A stretch of DNA of 64,000 nt from an uncultured Eubacteriales bacterium (GTDB taxonomy: Bacteria > Bacillota > Clostridia > Oscillospirales > CAG-272). The translations under genes and the position numbers were made by a program. Positions within the stretch are counted from its first letter, which is position 1; the number at the start of each line of letters is the position of its first letter. Under the pieces are notes generated by a model. That model saw nothing but the letters and a program-made list of their open reading frames with translations. It ran no database searches and had not been told where the DNA came from. Location: positions 39,987 through 103,986 of the forward strand of contig CAKRNO010000004.1 in assembly GCA_934371135.1 (NCBI GenBank), read 5' to 3'. Shown piece by piece: positions 24,811 through 33,600 of this stretch.

Positions 24811-27705
24811 ATGGTACATTTCAGAATTCATTTCACATATCCGTTACTCCTCCTCGTTTTTCTGCTCGGTCTCGGACTCACAGCGCTCCTCTACTTCAGA
24901 CTTTCTAAAAAATACCGCAAAAACAGGAACCGCGTCACCTCAATCGTGCTTCATCTGATTGTATTTGCGCTTGCGGTCCTGACGCTTGCCGGAACATTTT
25001 TCACTTTTGACATTCCGAATAAGGAAAACCAGATCATTCTCCTTGTGGACGCTTCCGATACCGAAGAACGGTCTGCCGAGGCGCGGGATGAGTTTGTCAG
25101 AACAATCCTCGACATGGGGCAGTATGACGGTTACAGCATCGGGATTGTCACCTTCGGCTACAACCAGGTGTATGCCGTGAAAATGACCGACAGGATTTCG
25201 GTTGAAAAAATGATGAACGGCTACCGGGCAGCCGAACGGCCGGATACCACGGCGACGAATATCGCCGCCGCTCTGACATACACTGCCGACCTCTTTACCA
25301 ATCCGTCTGCGGGACGCATTGTGCTCGTCACGGACGGGAAGGAAACGGACCGGGAGGCAAAGGATGTCATCCGTTCTGTTACCGCCAAGGGCATTGCGGT
25401 GGATATTGCCAACGTTCCCTCCTCGTTCGGGGGTGACGATATGCAGCTGGTGGGGGCTGCCCTGCCGGACTACCATGTGGCTCCCGGCGCAAGCTGCCCG
25501 ATTACGGTCACGCTGCACGCGAGCGTTGCGGCAGAAGCCAAGGTGGAGTTTTATGACAACGGCACATTGGTGGAGACGCAGAACGTAAATGCAACAATCG
25601 GTACGCAAAACGTGACATTCAATCACGCTTTTTCCGGCTCCGGTCTTCATTCCATCTCCTTCCGGCTTCTGAACCAGAATGACGGGTTGGAGGAGAACAA
25701 TACTTACTATACTTTCCTCAATCTTGAGAACTTCAACAAGGTTCTGATCCTGGAGCACAAGGACGGAGAATCCGAAAGGCTCAAGGCGCTCCTGACAGAG
25801 GGAGATGACGCGTACGATGTGACGGTCAAAAATATTACGACCGACACGACCGTACCCGCAACGGCTGAGGAAATCCGTCAGTATGACCAGGTGATCCTCA
25901 ACAATGTTGCGGCGAAGGATATGCCCGCCGGCTTCCAGGAATTGCTCCGGGATTATGTAAACAAATACGGCGGCGGTCTCTTTACCGTCGGCGGTGCCGA
26001 CGCGGTGCCGGGCGAAACAAACAAGTATGTCGCCCACGCTTACAACCGTACGGATATGTGGGGGACCATTTACCAGGATCTCCTGCCGGTGCAGGCAATC
26101 AACTATACGCCGCCGACGGCGCTGATGGTGATTGTCGACCGTTCCGGCTCCATGAGTAAGCAGGACGACAACACCGGAGACACCTACTATGATTTTGCAT
26201 TGTCCGGTGCGAACGGATGCCTTGAAAAGCTGACCGAGAGAGATTACTTCGGCCTCATGACGCTGGACTCCGACGAGGAGATGATCCTCCCCCTGACGCC
26301 GCGCTCTCAGACGAAGAAGATCGAAAATGCGTTTGCCCGGGCCCGCCAGCTGGGGACAAACGGAGGCACCGTGTTCCCGAACGCCATTGACCGCGCGAGC
26401 CGTGCGCTCCTGTCGCTGGACGTGGCGGTGCGCCATGTCATCATCGTGACGGACGGTCTGGTGCCTACGACGCAGGAGGAAGAATACCTCGAATATATTC
26501 AGCAATTCCATAATGACAACGGCATCACCTATTCCGTGGTCGGGATCGGTGTAAGCGAGGGTGATCCGGCCGCCGAACAAATGGGACGTGCATGCAAACT
26601 CGGCGGAGGGAAAATGTATGTCACCATGGACGGGGTCTCCATCACGGGCTTCATGCAGGAGGACCTCCACGCGAGCAAGGTGGATGAAGTCAACTACCTG
26701 GATAAAGACGGCAAGCCGCTCAAATACGACGTGATCGCACGGGACGCATTTTCTACCTTGCTGAACGGCATCGAATTCGCCGTCACGGATGAAGGGAGAA
26801 AGACCCCCAAGCTGAAGGTGACCCTGGATGGGTTCTTCGGCGTAAAGGTGAAGGACGGCGCCGAGCTCGTCCTGATGAGTAACTACGGCGTCCCTCTGTA
26901 CGCACAGTGGAAGTACGGGAAGGGGACCGTCGGCAGCTTTATGTGCGACCTGAACGGTACATGGTCCGCGGACTTCCTTTCCGAGACCGAGGAAAACGGT
27001 GGCTCCGGGCGGCAATTTATCCGCAATGCGGTGAATGCCATTATGCCGACGGAATCCGTACGGGAGAACCAGATCTCCGTCAAAATCGAACAGGACAATT
27101 ACACAAATCAGCTCAGTGTCTTCGCGACGCTCCTTGACGGTGAGCGCATCATCGGTTATCTGAAGAGCATGACGGATCCGGCAGGAGAAGCGATTGCTCT
27201 CGAGGCGTTGACGGCGGCACCGGATGGGCAAAGACTCGAGGATCTTGCCTGCTACGTTACGTCCGCACTCGGTTCTGCCAACAACTACAGTCGCTGCGGT
27301 TTTGTCATCAAGCAGCCCGGCGTGTATGAGCTTTCTCTGAAGAAAGTGGACGCGGAGGGTAATGTGCTCGCGGAATACCGGACCTACCGTTCGTTCTCGT
27401 TCTCCGAAGAATATGAGCTTGTGAATGCGCCTGAGGACGCGGAGCTTGCGGCATCGCTGGCTGCGCTGGCACAAAGCGGCGACGGGTCATTGATCGAAAA
27501 GAATGACGACCCCGTGGAGGTCTTTGCGAATTTCGTGACTGCGATTCATAAGACCTTTGATCCGAGATATGTATTTATGATCCTGGCGCTCGTCCTGTTC
27601 CTCGCGGATGTTGCGGTTCGTAAATTCAAGTTTAAATGGCCGCACGAGCTCATACGCGCGCATCGGGAAAAAGTACAAAAGGGAAAAGGAGGATCAAAAC
27701 AATGA
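24811..27705 (+). CDS. Large membrane-anchored protein with two VWA-like domains and a glutamine-amidotransferase-like domain
   Basis: The protein has 964 residues. Membrane helices lie at about 9-29 and 43-64. A first VWA-like domain (about 74-215) has a degenerate MIDAS, DASDT (80-84). A beta-sandwich and a Rossmann-like segment resembling class I glutamine amidotransferases (about 305-430, YDQVILNNVAA, GGGLFTVGG) follow. A second VWA domain starts near residue 442 with the canonical DRSGSMS. A C-terminal membrane helix lies at about 922-940. This layout matches large VWA proteins found downstream of MoxR-DUF58-BatA in several phyla. AAGGAGG lies seven bases before the ATG; the stop overlaps the next start (ATGA). 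Confidence 0.9.
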   Translation: MVHFRIHFTYPLLLLVFLLGLGLTALLYFRLSKKYRKNRNRVTSIVLHLIVFALAVLTLAGTFFTFDIPNKENQIILLVDASDTEERSAEARDEFVRTILDMGQYDGYSIGIVTFGYNQVYAVKMTDRISVEKMMNGYRAAERPDTTATNIAAALTYTADLFTNPSAGRIVLVTDGKETDREAKDVIRSVTAKGIAVDIANVPSSFGGDDMQLVGAALPDYHVAPGASCPITVTLHASVAAEAKVEFYDNGTLVETQNVNATIGTQNVTFNHAFSGSGLHSISFRLLNQNDGLEENNTYYTFLNLENFNKVLILEHKDGESERLKALLTEGDDAYDVTVKNITTDTTVPATAEEIRQYDQVILNNVAAKDMPAGFQELLRDYVNKYGGGLFTVGGADAVPGETNKYVAHAYNRTDMWGTIYQDLLPVQAINYTPPTALMVIVDRSGSMSKQDDNTGDTYYDFALSGANGCLEKLTERDYFGLMTLDSDEEMILPLTPRSQTKKIENAFARARQLGTNGGTVFPNAIDRASRALLSLDVAVRHVIIVTDGLVPTTQEEEYLEYIQQFHNDNGITYSVVGIGVSEGDPAAEQMGRACKLGGGKMYVTMDGVSITGFMQEDLHASKVDEVNYLDKDGKPLKYDVIARDAFSTLLNGIEFAVTDEGRKTPKLKVTLDGFFGVKVKDGAELVLMSNYGVPLYAQWKYGKGTVGSFMCDLNGTWSADFLSETEENGGSGRQFIRNAVNAIMPTESVRENQISVKIEQDNYTNQLSVFATLLDGERIIGYLKSMTDPAGEAIALEALTAAPDGQRLEDLACYVTSALGSANNYSRCGFVIKQPGVYELSLKKVDAEGNVLAEYRTYRSFSFSEEYELVNAPEDAELAASLAALAQSGDGSLIEKNDDPVEVFANFVTAIHKTFDPRYVFMILALVLFLADVAVRKFKFKWPHELIRAHREKVQKGKGGSKQ

Positions 27706-30554
27706 AACGCGTGACAGCATGGCTTTTCGCGGCATTGACGCTCCTGCTCCTCCTGTCTCTGACCTCCTGCGGCGAAAAACTGAAAGCCCCGGAGACGCTC
27801 TCGGTAGATGCGGACAACAAGCTTTCGTGGAAAAATGTCGAATCCGCCAGATTCTATACGGTGGAAATCCAAAATGTGAACGGCGGAGAGCCCACCCGCA
27901 AAACGACACGGTTAACTACCTTTTCTCTGTATGATCTGGCTGTCGGTGATTATGAGATCCGCGTCATGGCAACGGGGGGCACTGATAATGAATTGACCTC
28001 GCCGTGGTCGGGCACGCTCGCATTCCACCGCGACTATGAATCCGGTTGTGTCTACGAGCTTTATAACGGGAACAGCGAATACCGGATCCTGCGCGCCGGG
28101 AGTGCAAACGGTGAGGTCCTGATTGAAGGGACCTACCGCGGGAAGCCCGTGACCGCTATCGGCGACGGCGCCTTTAAGGGCAACCGCGAAATCACGAACA
28201 TCGTGATCGGAAACAATCTGCGCACCATCGGTGACAGCGCGTTCTACAACTGCTTAAACCTGACTTCCGTAACCTTGCCCGACAGCGTGACCTCCATCGG
28301 CGAATCCGCTTTCCAGGGCTGCCGTGCGCTCACGCAGGTGAATCTCCCCGCAGGGATCAATGCGATTCCGGGTTTTTGCTTTACCTATTGTCGTAAGCTT
28401 GCGAGCGTGGCACTCAACGACCGCATTAAAACCATCGGGGAATCCGCGTTTAACGGCACCGCGCTGACGTCGCTGGAGATACCGGACAGCGTGACCGGCA
28501 TCGGCAAGAATGCCTTTTCCGATATGAAGGAGCTCACGGCGGTCCGCATCGGGCGCGGGGTCAGTACCATCGAAGAAGGTGCGTTCAGCGAAAATCCCCA
28601 GCTGACATCCGTCGTGTTCGCCGAGGGAGGCGTATTGAATACGCTGGGCTCGCAATGCTTTCAGAACGACGCTCTGCTTACGGAGATAACACTTCCGGCA
28701 GGGCTCGCGAGCATTGGCGACCGGTGCTTTTACTCCTGCGACGTGCTGACCTCTGTCGTTATCCCCGACAGCGTGACAGGCGTCGGCGCCCAGGCATTCG
28801 TCGGAACGAAGCTGTATAAGGATTCGCCATCGGATTTTGTGTACGCGGACCGGTGGCTGATCGGTGTAAAAAATCTGAATTCTTATGTCAAAATTGAAGC
28901 AAGCGATATCCGGAGCGATACCGTCGGCATCGGTGACGCCTGCTTCGCACGGGCAAAGGCATTGGAAAACATTACGCTGCCCGCGTCGGTACAGACGGTG
29001 GGACAATATGCGTTCCAAAACTGCCCGGAACTCATGAAATTTACCGCGGGCGCATCGCTCATACGGATCCGGAAGGCTGCATTTAACCTCTGCGCAAAGC
29101 TCTTTAGTCTGACGCTGAACGATGCACTGGAAGAAATCGACGATTATGCGTTTTACGGTTGCAAACTCTTGAGAAATAACCTGCTGAATCCGCTGGTGCC
29201 GAAAAACGTCGTACGAATCGGTCAACAGGCGTTTGCGGAAACGGGGTTGCCGGACGATGACACGAACAAAGACAGCAACGTGATCTACGCCGGCAACTGG
29301 GTTGTCGGATACAGAGGGAGTATCGGTTACGATCAGAACAATAAAGTATCGCTCGGCACCGTTACGCTGTCCGATAAGGTTGTGGGGGTCGCGGATTTTG
29401 CGTTTTACGATTGCGACTCACTGATCAACCTTGTCAACCTGAGTAAATGCCGGTATATCGGCAAGGGCGCGTTTTACAATTGCGTCAAGCTGGAAACAGT
29501 ACAGCTCCATCCGCGCCTGAAAACATTGCCGGATTTTGTATTTTACCGGTGTAAAAGCCTGTATCAGATCAGCGTGCCCACATTGCTGGAGTCCATCGGC
29601 ACGGCCGCTTTCTACAGATGCACGATGCTGCGCGGCAGCCGCCTTGCGGGGGCTGCGGAAGACGCCCCGGGTACGGAGAAGGAATATACGCTGGATTTCT
29701 CTCTGACGACTTCGTTCCGGTCCATCGGTACTTATGCGTTTTACGGTTGCACGAACCTGCGAAACGTCAATCTCGGCGATAAGCTGACGGAGATCGGCGA
29801 TGAAGCGTTCTATTACTGTAAAGAGCTGCAGTCCGTTACCATTGCGGATACGGTCCGGGAGATCCCGGATAAAGCCTTCGCGTTTTGCTATAAGCTGGGG
29901 ACGGTGAACTTCGGCGCCGGTGTGGAACGGATCGGTGATTACGCTTTCTATAAGTGTGGGGCCCTGAAAGAAATCCGTATGCCCGCCTCCTTGCAGGCAA
30001 TCGGGAATTACGCGTTCTATAAGTGCACCGCCGTGACCACTCTGAATGTCGGGGAAAATCTCCGGACGATCGGGGATTATGCGTTCCTGGGTCTTATCAA
30101 CGTCACGACCATGCGGCTGCCCTCTACCCTGACGGGCATCGGCACATATGCGTGCAAGGGGATGGAATCGCTGCGGACGCTGATCATTCCGAAACAGGTC
30201 GCCGACATCCGCAGCAACGCATTCTACGGTTGCTACCGGGTGACCTTCTATGTGGAGGAGGGGGCAGACGCAAGCGGCTGGAACCTCCGCTGGAATTCCT
30301 CCAACCGCCCGGTGGTCAGCGGCGTCCGACTTTCGGAGACGGGGGACTATGTCTCATCCGTGACCGTGCGGGGCGATACGGTACAAAACGGCATCAGCCT
30401 CTCGGATGTAATCATACCTATATCCGCACCGGAGCGTGCCGGCTATACCTTTGCCGGATGGGCACGGGAGGACGGAACCACGGTGACCGCCGCGGAGCTG
30501 GTTTCTCAGCCGGAAGGTACGGTATTGGAGGCAACCTGGCTCCCCTCCGCATAA
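27702..30554 (+). CDS. BspA-like LRR lipoprotein with a C-terminal InlB repeat
   Basis: The protein has 950 residues. A lipoprotein signal ends in LTSC (Cys23). An Fn3-like domain lies at about 28-105 (LSWKNVESARFYTVEIQN). A BspA-type LRR_5 array at about 115-880 shows the usual TxIGxxAFxxCxxLxxVxLP pattern, and one InlB-type repeat closes the protein (GYTFAGWAREDG). The ATG at 27702 has AAAGGAGG nearby and overlaps the stop of the VWA gene by four bases, so it is translationally coupled to the VWA machinery. That coupling is the best sequence evidence that the MoxR/VWA proteins and LRR lipoproteins work together. Confidence 0.92.
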   Translation: MKRVTAWLFAALTLLLLLSLTSCGEKLKAPETLSVDADNKLSWKNVESARFYTVEIQNVNGGEPTRKTTRLTTFSLYDLAVGDYEIRVMATGGTDNELTSPWSGTLAFHRDYESGCVYELYNGNSEYRILRAGSANGEVLIEGTYRGKPVTAIGDGAFKGNREITNIVIGNNLRTIGDSAFYNCLNLTSVTLPDSVTSIGESAFQGCRALTQVNLPAGINAIPGFCFTYCRKLASVALNDRIKTIGESAFNGTALTSLEIPDSVTGIGKNAFSDMKELTAVRIGRGVSTIEEGAFSENPQLTSVVFAEGGVLNTLGSQCFQNDALLTEITLPAGLASIGDRCFYSCDVLTSVVIPDSVTGVGAQAFVGTKLYKDSPSDFVYADRWLIGVKNLNSYVKIEASDIRSDTVGIGDACFARAKALENITLPASVQTVGQYAFQNCPELMKFTAGASLIRIRKAAFNLCAKLFSLTLNDALEEIDDYAFYGCKLLRNNLLNPLVPKNVVRIGQQAFAETGLPDDDTNKDSNVIYAGNWVVGYRGSIGYDQNNKVSLGTVTLSDKVVGVADFAFYDCDSLINLVNLSKCRYIGKGAFYNCVKLETVQLHPRLKTLPDFVFYRCKSLYQISVPTLLESIGTAAFYRCTMLRGSRLAGAAEDAPGTEKEYTLDFSLTTSFRSIGTYAFYGCTNLRNVNLGDKLTEIGDEAFYYCKELQSVTIADTVREIPDKAFAFCYKLGTVNFGAGVERIGDYAFYKCGALKEIRMPASLQAIGNYAFYKCTAVTTLNVGENLRTIGDYAFLGLINVTTMRLPSTLTGIGTYACKGMESLRTLIIPKQVADIRSNAFYGCYRVTFYVEEGADASGWNLRWNSSNRPVVSGVRLSETGDYVSSVTVRGDTVQNGISLSDVIIPISAPERAGYTFAGWAREDGTTVTAAELVSQPEGTVLEATWLPSA

Positions 30555-30567
30555 ACGGTTATCCCGC

Positions 30568-30593
30568 ATGACCGGCAATATCCGGTCATTTCA
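30568..30593 (+). terminator. Hairpin between the two lipoprotein genes, weak terminator
   Basis: The stem ATGACCGG / CCGGTCAT with a six-base loop is followed only by TTCAGTGATTTTC. The poor T tract suggests partial termination or mRNA processing rather than a full stop. Confidence 0.45.
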
Positions 30594-30626
30594 GTGATTT
30601 TCAAACTGGTTAGGAAACGAGAGATT

Positions 30627-33600
30627 ATGAAAAAGACACATTTGCTCCTGTTGGTAAGCGTTCTGGTTTTGCTTTGCGGGCTGTTTGTCGCCTGCGGAAA
30701 GACAGAACAGGTGACCCTTACGCTGGTCCGGAACGACGGTACCGATAACGTCGTCGTGCAGACCGAAAAGGGTGCATCGTATACGCTGCCGGAATCGACG
30801 CGCGAGGGCTATGCCTTCGGCGGTTGGTACACTTCAGCGGACTTTTCCGGTGACCCTGTGACCTCGATCACACCGAGCGCGGATACGACCGTTTACGCTA
30901 AGTGGGATAAGGTCTATCAGCTGACGCTGGATCCGAACGGCGGCACCCTGGGAACCACCCGGCTGACGCTCGCCGCCGGGGATGTTATCTCTGAAAAGAT
31001 TGCAGAGCTGGTTCCGGAAAAGGAGAACTGCCGTTTCGGCACATGGCTCCTTGACGGGGAGCCGCTCACCGCCGATGCCGTGATGGGCAATGAAGACATC
31101 ACGCTCGTCGCGAAGTACAAGATCAAGTACACGGTCGAGGTCTTCAGACAGAATGAAACCCTGGATGGCTATGTTCGTGACGCAGAAACGGCGGAGGACT
31201 ACGGCTATATTGATGAAGCCGTCACGCCCGCACTCACGATTACCGGTTTTAAGGTAGTGAGCCACGAGGGTAGTGTTACGAGACTGGTCCTCTCGGACGA
31301 CGTGTCGAAAAATGCCTTCCGGCTGTATTTTGACCGGCAGAGCTATACGCTGACATTCGCCTCCAATTATCCGGACGGCTCCGAGAATGAAAGAAAGACG
31401 GAGACGCTCCTCTACGGTGTTACGCAAAAGCTCCCGTTCGTGACGTTCGAAAAATACGGATATCTCCTGGAGGGCTGGGCACTCAGCGCAGGCGGTGAAA
31501 GAGTGTACTCCTCTCATGTGATGGACGGCAAGCTGCGCAATGTGCCTGATAACGGCACAACCGCGGCGGAGGAGATTACTCTGACCGGGAACATGATACT
31601 GTACGCCGTTTGGGGTACGGGATATCCCGACCTCTTTGGCGGTAAGGACCTGATGTACGTTTCCGCCGCGGAAAAGGACACCGTCTACCTCAACCGTGAC
31701 ACGGTGTACTTCAAGGGGGTTCTCCTGTCCGACGGCAGAACCATTGCTTTCACCGAGGGGAATGTCCCCGCGGACTTCCCGGAAGCGGTTCTGTATCCCG
31801 CCGGCAATGCCTTCCTTTATAAGAACGGCAACCGGGCGGAAATTACCGCTACCCTGTACGAGATGGGTGCCGGCAAGGGGCTCAATGAGCTGATCAAGCT
31901 GGTATTCAATGATGAAAACGGCGTGACCTACTCTGAAAAACCGAGCGAGGATGCGACCTCGACCATTGACTCCGAGGGTACCTATGTATTCGATGAGGAC
32001 GGGAATTACCGCACGTATTTCACCTCCGGTCCGCTGAAAGGCAGGACATTGATCATCACCGTCGGTACCGTCTCGGTGAGCAGCACCGAGAGAAGAACGG
32101 CATTCCAGGTGAGAAACGAGGAGGAGCTGGGCCTCGGCACAATCCGCCAGTTCGTGGTGGAGGGGAATGCCCTTGTTGTCCGCACCGACGGCAACAACAA
32201 GCTGGTCGGAGATCTGACGCTGAACGGTTTCGGTATTGCCTCTTACAACACCGGTTCCGGCAGGAACAGTTTCTATTACACCTATGACGCCGAAAGCCGC
32301 ACCATCACCCTGGTCTCGCAGGGGAAGGTGGTCGGTGTGCTCCGCCTCATGGAGCTGAACGGTGAGCTGGGGTATATGATTTACAATGCCTCCATGGATG
32401 TTACTTACAACCTGGAGGATGGCTCGACCCTGGCACTGGACGGTATCCAGACCGCTACCTACACCAAGGACGGCGTTGCCCACAGCGGCTTCTTCACAAC
32501 TGCGAAATCCGCGTTTGGCGGCACCATCCTCACCTTTACCGACGGCAATGTGACATATAAGTTCATGCTCACGGTCAAGACGCAGGAGGTTCTGGTGGAC
32601 CCGTCCAACCCCGACGGTGAAAAGAAATCTACCAAGGTAACCGTTGTCGAACAGCTGTCGGCAGACTATGCGGAATACTATTACAAGGACGCCGCCGGCG
32701 TCTACTACGGACCGCTGTTCGTATTCGATACGGCGGATCGCACGACCGTAACGATATACGGTTACAACCAGGCAAAAGAGTATCACAAGATCGCCAAAGG
32801 TACGCTGACCTATGATGCGGCGACCGGGCTCTATCTCCTGACGGTTACCGAGACCTTTACACTTCCGGAGGGTACCGAGCCCGTCTTTACAAAGCCGCTC
32901 GACTTCTCGAAGGTCAAAACCTGCGCGCTGATGCTCAACTCTACCCTCACGCAGTACAGCGTCCATTTCTGGTTCAATTACAGTGACGGTGTGGAAACGG
33001 TCGACTGCACGCAGGTGTTCACCGATGATAAAGGCGGCAAGCTGACGCTGGTGGCAGGCTTCGCCATCTACCAGATCAACGGGAAGACCGAGATCGGTGT
33101 CTGCAAGCAGGACGGCGACGTGGCAACCGTATCCTTTACGGATCGCAACCTCTACTTCACGCTGGACACCGAGAAGATGACCTGCACCGTCTCGGACAAG
33201 AGCCAGGCTTCCACGATCTATTTGGAGGTCGGCAAAGACGGTCAGATCTCCAAGACGAGTTACCTCGTCAATAGTCCGAAGACAGGCTGGACCTATTGCG
33301 TCGTGGTGGTGGACGGAGAAACGCAGAACGTGCTGCAGTACCCCGGCACCTGTAAAGATACGGGGAGAAAATCCCTGACCGGATTCCCCATCTATACCTT
33401 TACGTCAGATGAAAAGGCAGAGGGGACCGACACGCCGCTCTATGCATTCGACTTCATCGAGAGAGAGATCGTGACCGGCAACTATTTCTTCCGCTACGAT
33501 GAGTCGTATGCCGGTACGTTTAAGAATCCGGTGACGAGCGGAGTTCTGATGCTCGACGGCTTAGGTCTTGCCGGCACCTACTCCGACAGCACGGGGCTCT

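Noticed and set aside
24940..27474. An 844-codon open frame on the minus strand
   Set aside because: Antisense to the large VWA protein, which has canonical VWA motifs and operon overlaps on the plus strand.
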